Positions 1 through 5,388 of a DNA stretch of 6,779 nucleotides are shown here, piece by piece. The translations under genes were made by a program, and so were the position numbers. Position 1 is the first letter of the stretch, and each line of letters starts with the position of its first letter. The notes beneath the pieces were generated by a model that worked only from the letters and a program-made list of their open reading frames with translations, had not been told where the DNA came from and ran no database searches. This DNA is from Rubrivirga sp. (GTDB taxonomy: Bacteria; Bacteroidota; Rhodothermia; Rhodothermales; Rubricoccaceae). The stretch lies in assembly GCA_012269805.1 (NCBI GenBank), contig JAAXJP010000040.1:1-6779 (forward strand), in the 5' to 3' direction.

Positions 1-33
1 AAGCGTGGGGGTGGACGGGGACCGGGCGCGGGC

Positions 34-438
34 CTAGTCGTCGTCGAGGGCGTGGAGGATGGAGCAGTCGGCCGTCGAGCCCTGGCCGCCGCAGGCGGCG
101 GCGAGCGCGTCGAGCGAGGCCCGCATCCGTTCGAGGTCGCGGATCTTGCCCGCGATGTCGTCGACCTTGGCGAGGGCGAGCTCGCGGACCTCGGCGGCCT
201 GGCCGGCGGCGGCGGCGCGGAGCGTCAGGAGCGCGTCGACCGCGTCGAGCGAGAAGCCGAGCTCCTGGGCGCGCTTGACGAACCGGATGCGCCGGACGGC
301 GTCGGGGCCGTACTGGCGGAACCCGCCGGCCGAGCGCGGCGGCTCGGGGATGAGCCCGCGCCGCTCGTAGTAGCGGACGGTCTGGAGGTTGACGCCGGCC
401 CGGTCGGCGACCTCGCCGGTGGTGAGGGCAGTGGACAT
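34..438 (-). CDS. MerR-family soft-metal-responsive transcriptional regulator (CueR/MerR-like)
   Basis: This is a cytoplasmic metal-sensing activator of 134 residues, a usual length for metal-responsive MerR proteins. Residues 5-25 form the winged-helix HTH, followed by the family signature VRYYERRGLI (21-30), the wing with GGFRQY (38-43) and the RFVKRAQELGFSL segment (52-64). A dimerisation helix spans about residues 84-114. The metal loop carries C116 and C125 (ACGGQGSTADCSIL). Eight residues separate the two cysteines, as in mercury MerR, whereas CueR has seven; the flanking ALAAAC and ADC resemble CueR. The position matching CueR Ser77 / MerR Cys82 is Ala81, so the third thiolate of divalent sensors is absent. 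By family knowledge this favours monovalent Cu(I)/Ag(I)/Au(I), but the exact metal is inference. It is the last gene of the cluster, 48 bases after the thioredoxin-fold gene. The ATG at 436-438 has no clear Shine-Dalgarno sequence; it is chosen because the HTH begins directly after it. Confidence 0.93.
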   Translation of the reverse strand: MSTALTTGEVADRAGVNLQTVRYYERRGLIPEPPRSAGGFRQYGPDAVRRIRFVKRAQELGFSLDAVDALLTLRAAAAGQAAEVRELALAKVDDIAGKIRDLERMRASLDALAAACGGQGSTADCSILHALDDD

Positions 439-452
439 CGCGGTGGGGGTGC

Positions 453-477
453 CCGGCCGCCGCCGTGCGGCGGCCGG
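453..477. repeat. Perfect 11-bp inverted repeat between the CPLC protein gene and merR-type gene
   Basis: The arms CCGGCCGCCGC (453-463) and GCGGCGGCCGG (467-477) are exact reverse complements with a 3-base loop. In the minus-strand transcript this gives a very stable GC-only hairpin, 9 bases after the stop of the CPLC gene and 14 bases before the regulator ATG. No T-run follows it in the reading direction, so it is not a standard intrinsic terminator. It could act as an RNA-stability or attenuation element, or as a protein-binding palindrome. The repeat is certain; its function is unknown. Confidence 0.7.
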
Positions 478-486
478 AGTGGTGGG

Positions 487-867
487 TTAGCAGCAGCCGG
501 AGCGGGCGGCGGGCGCGTCGTCGGCCGAGTCGTCGGCCTCGGGCGCGTCGTGTGCCTCGGGCGAGTCGTCGGACGTGGCCGCGGCGCGGACGGGCTCGAT
601 GCCGGCCTCGCGGAGGGTGCGGACGAGGTCGGCCTCGTCGGGCCCGAGGCCGCCGCAGCAGCTCGCCGGCTCGCCCTCGACGACGACGGCGGGGACGGCC
701 CCGAGGCCGAGCTCGCGGGCGAGGCGGGCCACGTCGGCGTCGTGGGTGTCGAGGACGCGGACCTCGGCGGCGTCGCCGACGAGCGAGCGGACGGCCGCGA
801 CGGTGTCGTCGCAGAGCGGGCAGCCGGCGGTGAAGATGTCGACGGTGGGGAGGGCTTGGTCGGTCAT
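487..867 (-). CDS. Small thioredoxin/glutaredoxin-fold CPLC protein with acidic Cys-Cys tail, likely metal binding
   Basis: This 126-residue soluble protein has no signal peptide or membrane segment, so it is probably cytoplasmic. Residues 7-92 look like a thioredoxin/glutaredoxin fold: strand TVDIFTA, then a CPLC site (C16, C19) at the head of helix 1, a VRVLD strand, and a cis-Pro-type AVPAVVV segment (57-63). A vicinal pair C70-C71 follows in ASCCGGLGPDEADL. Small proteins with this CPxC ... VPAVVVDG ... CC ... GxDEA pattern are known beside MerR regulators in copper and mercury resistance loci; their chemistry is not well established. Residues 97-123 are a low-complexity acidic Asp/Glu/Ala/Pro linker with one His (H105), and the protein ends in Gly-Cys-Cys (C125-C126), like the C-terminal vicinal cysteines of mercuric reductase. 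All six cysteines thus lie in pairs. A metal buffer/delivery or thiol-redox role is inferred. The ATG at 865-867 is supported by GGAGG seven bases upstream. Confidence 0.85.
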   Translation of the reverse strand: MTDQALPTVDIFTAGCPLCDDTVAAVRSLVGDAAEVRVLDTHDADVARLARELGLGAVPAVVVEGEPASCCGGLGPDEADLVRTLREAGIEPVRAAATSDDSPEAHDAPEADDSADDAPAARSGCC

Positions 868-873
868 GGATGG

Positions 874-888
874 GCCTCCGGGGGAGGC
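874..888 (-). promoter_or_regulatory. Hairpin enclosing the Shine-Dalgarno sequence of the CPLC gene
   Basis: In the minus-strand transcript, GCCTCC, a CCC loop and GGAGGC form a perfect 6-bp GC-rich stem. Its 3' arm contains the ribosome binding site GGAGG (complement of 875-879), seven bases before the ATG. This is the clearest Shine-Dalgarno sequence of any gene in the window. Pairing would hide it from the ribosome, so the hairpin could limit translation unless opened by a ligand, a protein or an upstream ribosome. The pairing is seen directly; the regulatory effect is inference. Confidence 0.55.
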
Positions 889-905
889 GGTTGTGGGTTG
901 TGGGG

Positions 906-937
906 GGTTAACGCCCTGTAGTCAGGTACCGGGTTGC
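906..937 (-). promoter_or_regulatory. Candidate MerR-type operator/promoter for the CPLC-regulator gene pair
   Basis: On the plus strand CCCTGTA (914-920), six bases and TACCGGG (927-933) form a 20-bp dyad with one mismatch per 7-base arm. Half-sites of the CCCTGTA/TACAGGG type with a central GACTAC-like core resemble heavy-metal MerR-family operators. Read on the minus strand, a weak -35-like GCAACC (932-937) and a -10-like TTAACC (906-911) flank it with a 20-bp spacer. The long 19-20-bp spacer is the hallmark of MerR-controlled promoters. The hexamers are poor matches to the sigma-70 consensus, so the promoter is tentative while the dyad is clear. Transcription from here would give a leader of roughly 30 bases before the ATG at 867. 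Confidence 0.5.
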
Positions 938-942
938 CCGGT
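928..942. repeat. Short hairpin downstream of the cupredoxin gene, overlapping the operator dyad
   Basis: ACCGGG (928-933), TTG and CCCGGT (937-942) form a perfect 6-bp stem with a 3-base loop, 11 bases beyond the stop of the cupredoxin gene. It shares its first six bases with one arm of the putative operator dyad. It might cap the 3' end of the upstream transcript, but there is no T-run for intrinsic termination. Confidence 0.4.
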
Positions 943-953
943 TCGCCGACGCT

Positions 954-1400
954 TCACGACGCGGCGGTCACGATGGCAATCGTCCCGCGCTGCATGTCCA
1001 TGCCGCACACCCACTCGACCTCGCCGCTCTCGGCCGGCGTGAACTCGATGGCGACCGGCTCGCCCAGCGGGAGGCGCTCCGTGTCGACGTCGTAAGCGGG
1101 GATCGTGAACTGGGAGGAGCAGTCGTCTTCGACCGTCCGCGTGACGACCAGGCGGGCGGGGACGCCGGCCTGGAGCGTGAACTCGCGGGGCTGGAACCCC
1201 ATCGACCCGGCCTCGATGTCGACGACCTGGACGCCGTCCTCCATGCGGGGCTCGACGGGCTGGTCGTCCACGGCGGGCGCGGTGCCGAGGGGTTCGGGGG
1301 CGTCGACGGCGTTCTCGACGGGCGCGGGGGTGTCGTCGGCGCAAGCGGTGAGCGCCAGCGGGGCGGTGAGGAGGAGGGCGAGGAGCGGGAGGCGGGTCAT
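954..1400 (-). CDS. Cupredoxin-fold lipoprotein with CGMDM copper site
   Basis: This 148-residue exported lipoprotein is predicted to bind copper on the periplasmic side. A signal peptide with a hydrophobic core ends in the lipobox LTAC (C20 acylated). A Pro/Ala/Asp-rich linker (21-56) precedes a cupredoxin_1-like domain (about 58-146): VDIEAGSMGFQPREFTLQAG, then C94 in EDDCSSQF, LPLGEPVAIEFTPAESGEVEW, and the C-terminal C132-G-M-D-M136 followed by RGTI. In this family the paired Cys plus the CGMxM methionines are the likely metal ligands, unlike the His-rich site of plastocyanin-type proteins. This is the periplasmic counterpart of cupredoxin domains seen with copper ATPases. It starts 30 bases after the DUF411 gene and probably shares its mRNA. 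The leader is C-rich without a Shine-Dalgarno sequence; the ATG at 1398-1400 is chosen because the signal peptide begins there. Function as a copper shuttle or scavenger for the pump is inferred. Confidence 0.85.
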   Translation of the reverse strand: MTRLPLLALLLTAPLALTACADDTPAPVENAVDAPEPLGTAPAVDDQPVEPRMEDGVQVVDIEAGSMGFQPREFTLQAGVPARLVVTRTVEDDCSSQFTIPAYDVDTERLPLGEPVAIEFTPAESGEVEWVCGMDMQRGTIAIVTAAS

Positions 1401-1430
1401 GGGTATGGGGGTGGAGTGAGTGGGGGTGTG

Positions 1431-1946
1431 TTAGTCGCCGTGGTGGGCGAAGACCGACGACTGGCCGTCGTCGACCAAGAGCACGTCGTAGGGCTCGGCG
1501 GTGTCGCCCTGCTCCATGCCGGGCGAGCCGACGGGCATGCCGGGCACGGCGAGGCCCGCGGCCTCGGGGCGCTCGGCGAGCAGCCGCTTGACGTCGGCGG
1601 CCGGGACGTGGCCCTCGACGACGTAGCCGTCTACGACGGCCGTGTGGCAGGACTGGAGTCCCGGCGGGATGCCGTACTCGGCCTTGACGGCCTGGAGGTC
1701 GTCCACGTCGACGGTCTCGACCGGGAAGCCGTTTTCGCGGAGGTGGTCGACCCAGGCCGAGCAGCAGCCGCAGGTCGGCGACTTGTAGACGGTGACGGCC
1801 GGGAGCGACGGGTCGACGGCGGAGGCGAGCGCCGTCGGCGCGGTCGTCTCCGTGGGGGTCGCCTCGGCGCGCGGGGCGTCGGGGGAGCACGCGGCGAGCG
1901 CCAGCGGGGCCGCCACGAGGGCGAAGGCGAGGGCGATGCGGGTCAT
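1431..1946 (-). CDS. DUF411-family metal-binding lipoprotein
   Basis: This 171-residue exported lipoprotein belongs to DUF411, a family common in copper/silver resistance loci and thought to bind soft metal. Residues 1-20 form a signal peptide ending in the lipobox LAAC (C20). A Thr/Ala/Pro linker runs to about residue 48. The domain follows with VTVYKSPTCGCCSAWVDHLRENG (C59, C61, C62), a VDVDDLQAVKAEYGIPPGLQSCHT segment (C100, H101), and DGYVVEGHVPAADVKRLL (H113), then AVPGMPVGSPGME (M137, M144). These Cys/His/Met residues are the likely ligands. It starts three bases after the pump stop (TAG CCC ATG), in the same reading frame, so translation is probably coupled to the pump. A role as periplasmic copper chaperone or sink for the efflux system is inferred from context; no reaction is established for the family. 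Confidence 0.92.
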   Translation of the reverse strand: MTRIALAFALVAAPLALAACSPDAPRAEATPTETTAPTALASAVDPSLPAVTVYKSPTCGCCSAWVDHLRENGFPVETVDVDDLQAVKAEYGIPPGLQSCHTAVVDGYVVEGHVPAADVKRLLAERPEAAGLAVPGMPVGSPGMEQGDTAEPYDVLLVDDGQSSVFAHHGD

Positions 1947-1949
1947 GGG

Positions 1950-4900
1950 CTAGCGGGTGGTGTGGGAGTCGTGGGCGCTCGCGCCGGGCGCGAGCGGTTC
2001 GAAGGCGAGGTCGGGCTCGGCGACCGACCCCTCGCGGAGCTCGCGGCGGAGGCGGCGGCCCTGGACGACGGCGTAGAGCGCCGGGATCATCACGAGCGTG
2101 TGGACGGTCGACGTGACCAGCCCCCCGACCATCGGCGTCGCGATCCGCTGCATCACCTCGGCGCCGGTGCCGGTCCCGATCATGAGCGGCACGAGCCCGA
2201 TGATGGTCGTGAAGACGGTCATGAGCTTGGGCCGGACGCGGTCGACGGCGCCTTCTTCGAGGGCCGCCTTCAGGCGCGGGACCGAGGTGAGGCGGCCCGA
2301 CTGGCGGTAGTGCTTGACGGCCTCGTCGAGGTAGACGTGCATCACGATGCCGGTCTCAGCCGCCAGCCCGGCCACCGCGATGAGCCCCACCCCGACCGCG
2401 ATCGACATGTTGTAGCCCAGCGCCAGCATGAGCCAGACGGCGCCCACGACGGCGAACGGGAGCGGGATCATCAGGAGCAGGGCCTCCTCCGCGCTCCGGA
2501 AGTGGAGGAACAGGAGGAGGAAGATGAGCGCCAGCGTGATCGGGACGAGGATGGAGAGCCGCTTGTTGGCCCGCTCCATGTACTCGTACTGCCCGCTCCA
2601 CTTGAGCGAGTAGCCCGGGGGCAGCTCGACCCGCTCGGCCACGCGCGCGCGGGCGTCCTGGACGTAGGTGCCGATGTCGGCCGAGTCGTCGAGGTCGACG
2701 AAGACCCAGGCGTTGGGGCGCGCGTTCTCGGACTTGATCATGGGCGGCCCCTGCGCGAACCGGAACGTGGCGAGCTGGCCGAGGGGGATCTGGGCGCCCG
2801 TCGGCGTCGGCACGAGCACCTGGCGGAGGGCTGGAAGGTCGTTCCGGAGGGCCTGCGGGTAGCGGACCTGGACGGGGTAGCGCTCGAGCCCCTCGACGGT
2901 CGTCGTCACGTTCACGCCGCCGACGGCCGCCTGGAGCACGTCCTGCACGTCGCCCGACGTGAGCCCGTAGCGGGCCGCCGCGAGCCGGTCGACCTCGATG
3001 TCGAGGAACGAGCCGCCCATGACCCGCTCGGCGAAGGCGCTCCGCGTGCCGGGGAGGTCCGAGACTGCGCGCTCGACGTCCTGCCCCAAGCGCTCCAGGA
3101 CGTTGAGGTCCGGCCCGGCGATCTTAATGCCGACCGGCGTCTTGATGCCCGTCGCCAGCATGTCGATCCGCGTCTTGATCGGCATGGTCCAGGCGTTCGT
3201 GAGCCCGGGGAAGTCCAGGGCCTCGTTCATCTCGGCCGTCAGAGACTCCCGCGTCACGCCGTCGCGCCACTGGTCCTGCGGCTTCAAGATGATCGTCGTC
3301 TCGATCATCGAGAGCGGGGCCGGGTCGGTCGCCGTCTCGGCCCGGCCGATCTTGCCGAACACGCGCTCGACCTCGGGGAACGAGGCGATGATGCGGTCGG
3401 TCCGCTGCAGGATGTTCTTGGCCTCCTGCGGCGAGACGCCCGGGAGCGTCGTCGGCATGTAGAGGATGTCGCCCTCCCAGAGCGACGGCATGAACTCGCT
3501 CCCGATCTGGGGGAACGGCACGTAGGTCTCGCCAAGGAGCAGCCGCTGGACGGGCAGGACCGTCACCAGCAAGAGCGAGAACCCGACCAGGAGCACCGCG
3601 CGCGGGTGGCGGAGCGTCCCGCGGATGATGGGCCGGTAGGCGCCGATGAAGAACCGGGCGATGGGGTTCTCGTCCTCGCGCCGGATCCGGCCCTTGACGA
3701 AGACGGCCATGAGCGCCGGGACGAGCGTGACCGCCAGCATGGCCGCCGCGGCCATCGAGAACGTCTTGGTGAGCGCGAGCGGCCGGAACAGCCGGCCCTC
3801 GACCTGCTCCAGCGTGAAGACGGGCAGGAAGCTCACCGTCACGATGAGGAGCGAGAAGAACAGCGACGGGCCGACCTCCTTGGCCGCCTCGATCACGGCG
3901 TGGAGCCGCTCGCCCTCGGTGAGCTCGGGCGTCCCGCCGCCGACGCGGTCGAGCCGCCGCTGGGTGCGGTCGAACCACGCCCGGACGCGGGCGACGAGGC
4001 CGGACGGGGCGGCGCCGTCGCCCGAGGGCGCCCCGTCCAAGAGCGCGGCGTCGACGGCGGGCGCGGGCGGGGCGGTGCCCCCCCGCCGGCGGCCCTTGGC
4101 CGCCCGAGCCCGCTCGATGTGCTTGTGGGCGTTCTCGACCATGACGAGCGAGGCGTCCACCATCACGCCGATGGCGATGGCGATGCCGCCCAGGCTCATG
4201 ATGTTCGCGTTGATGCCCAGGAGCCGCATCACGCCGAGCGCGATCAGGATCCCGATGGGGACCGTGACGACGGCCACGAACGCGCTCCGCACGTGGAGCA
4301 GGAACACGACGACGATCAGGGCCACGACCAGGAGCTCCTCCCAGATCTGGCGCGTGAGCGTGTCGACGGCGCGGCCGATGAGCGCGGAGCGGTCGTACTC
4401 GGCCACGACCTCGACGCCGGCCGGGAGGCCGGGCGCGATCTCCGCGATCCGCGCCTTGACGGCGTCGATGGTGGCCTGGGCGTTCTCGCCGTAGCGCATG
4501 ATGACGACGCCGCCCACGACCTCGCCCTCGCCGTTCACGTCGGCGATGCCGCGCCGGATCTCCGGCCCCAGGCGGACCTCGGCCACCTGGCCGACGGTGA
4601 CGGCCGTCCCGCCGTCGGCCTTGACGACGACGTTGCGGATGTCCTCGAGGCCCCGGAGGTAGCCCTTGCCGCGCACGATGAACTCGCGCTCGCCGAGCTC
4701 CAGGAGCCGCCCGCCCACGTCGCGGTTGCTCCGCCTGAGCGCCATCCCGACGTGGCTGAGCGGGACGTCGTAGGCCGCCAGCCGCTGGGGGTCCACGACC
4801 ACCTGGTACTGCTTCTGGAACCCGCCGACGGTCGCGATCTCGGCCACGCCGTCCACGGCCTGGAGCTCGTACTTGAGGTAGAAGTCCTGGATCGACCGGA

Positions 4901-5366
4901 GCTGGGCGAGGTCGTGCGTCCCCGTCGTATCACGCAGGCTGTACTGGTACACCCACCCGACGCCCGTCGCGTCCGGCCCGAGCGCGGGGCTCGCGCCGTC
5001 GGGGAGGCGGTCCTGGATCTGGGAGAGGTACTCGAGCACGCGGCTGCGCGCCCAGTACATGTCGGTCCCGTCCTCGAAGATGACGTAGACGAAGCTCGTC
5101 CCGAACATGGAGTACCCCCGGACGGTCTTGGCGTAGGGGACGGAGAGCAGGGCCGAGGTGAGCGGGTAGGTCACCTGCTCCTCGACGATCTGCGGGCCCT
5201 GGCCGGGGTACTCCGTCTTGATGACGACCTGGACGTCGGACAGGTCCGGGAGCGCGTCGACGGGCGTGGTGAGCGTGGCCCACGCGCCGAGCGCGGCGAC
5301 GAGGAGCGTGAGGAGGCCGACCAGGAGCCGGTTCCGGGCGCTCCAGTCGATGAGTCGTTCGAGCAT
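1950..5366 (-). CDS. cusA: CusA-type heavy-metal RND efflux pump, Cu(I)/Ag(I) class
   Basis: This inner-membrane RND pump exports metal through the adaptor and an outer-membrane channel, driven by protons. It has 1138 residues against 1047 in E. coli CusA. TM1 is at about 14-31, TM2-6 at 343-557, TM7 at 590-608 and TM8-12 at 936-1100; large periplasmic loops lie between TM1-TM2 and TM7-TM8. The TM4 signature AIGVMVDASLVMVENAHK marks the copper/silver class rather than the Zn/Co/Cd CzcA class. Met637 (LYMP), Met687 (LSMIET) and Met736 (IDML) are spaced 50 and 49 residues apart, exactly as the substrate triad M573/M623/M672 of E. coli CusA. D404, E1004 and K1047 match the proton-relay residues D405, E939 and K984. 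The main oddity is about 50 extra residues in the cytoplasmic loop around 424-480, Arg/Gly then Ala/Pro-rich. It begins 22 bases after the adaptor gene. The ATG at 5364-5366 sits just before the usual LxxLIDWSARNRLLV start. Confidence 0.97.
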   Translation of the reverse strand: MLERLIDWSARNRLLVGLLTLLVAALGAWATLTTPVDALPDLSDVQVVIKTEYPGQGPQIVEEQVTYPLTSALLSVPYAKTVRGYSMFGTSFVYVIFEDGTDMYWARSRVLEYLSQIQDRLPDGASPALGPDATGVGWVYQYSLRDTTGTHDLAQLRSIQDFYLKYELQAVDGVAEIATVGGFQKQYQVVVDPQRLAAYDVPLSHVGMALRRSNRDVGGRLLELGEREFIVRGKGYLRGLEDIRNVVVKADGGTAVTVGQVAEVRLGPEIRRGIADVNGEGEVVGGVVIMRYGENAQATIDAVKARIAEIAPGLPAGVEVVAEYDRSALIGRAVDTLTRQIWEELLVVALIVVVFLLHVRSAFVAVVTVPIGILIALGVMRLLGINANIMSLGGIAIAIGVMVDASLVMVENAHKHIERARAAKGRRRGGTAPPAPAVDAALLDGAPSGDGAAPSGLVARVRAWFDRTQRRLDRVGGGTPELTEGERLHAVIEAAKEVGPSLFFSLLIVTVSFLPVFTLEQVEGRLFRPLALTKTFSMAAAAMLAVTLVPALMAVFVKGRIRREDENPIARFFIGAYRPIIRGTLRHPRAVLLVGFSLLLVTVLPVQRLLLGETYVPFPQIGSEFMPSLWEGDILYMPTTLPGVSPQEAKNILQRTDRIIASFPEVERVFGKIGRAETATDPAPLSMIETTIILKPQDQWRDGVTRESLTAEMNEALDFPGLTNAWTMPIKTRIDMLATGIKTPVGIKIAGPDLNVLERLGQDVERAVSDLPGTRSAFAERVMGGSFLDIEVDRLAAARYGLTSGDVQDVLQAAVGGVNVTTTVEGLERYPVQVRYPQALRNDLPALRQVLVPTPTGAQIPLGQLATFRFAQGPPMIKSENARPNAWVFVDLDDSADIGTYVQDARARVAERVELPPGYSLKWSGQYEYMERANKRLSILVPITLALIFLLLFLHFRSAEEALLLMIPLPFAVVGAVWLMLALGYNMSIAVGVGLIAVAGLAAETGIVMHVYLDEAVKHYRQSGRLTSVPRLKAALEEGAVDRVRPKLMTVFTTIIGLVPLMIGTGTGAEVMQRIATPMVGGLVTSTVHTLVMIPALYAVVQGRRLRRELREGSVAEPDLAFEPLAPGASAHDSHTTR

Positions 5367-5388
5367 GGGGTCGGGGGTCTCGGGGTGG

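Noticed and set aside
453..477. Intrinsic transcription terminator
   Set aside because: The stem is strong but no T-run follows in the transcribed direction, and the next gene starts 14 bases later.
499..579. Tandem repeat or CRISPR-like array in the GTCGTCGG-rich stretch
   Set aside because: The repetition is irregular and is explained by Asp/Ser/Ala codons of the acidic linker in the CPLC protein.
34..867. Part of a mercury resistance operon
   Set aside because: No merA, merT, merP or merB is visible, the sensor lacks the third MerR cysteine, and the adjoining pump carries the copper/silver signature.
52..921. Plus-strand open frames opposite the regulator and CPLC genes
   Set aside because: Their products are Gly/Ala/Arg-rich and domain-free; the minus strand encodes recognisable MerR and thioredoxin-fold proteins over the same bases.
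922..1890. A long minus-strand frame overlapping the cupredoxin and DUF411 genes
   Set aside because: It is Arg/Pro/His-rich out-of-frame translation; the two overlapping lipoproteins have signal peptides and family motifs.
1351..1946. Recent duplication of the two lipoprotein genes, suggested by a shared 15-base stretch in their signal peptide regions
   Set aside because: The similarity is limited to the signal peptide and lipobox; the mature domains are unrelated (DUF411 versus cupredoxin).
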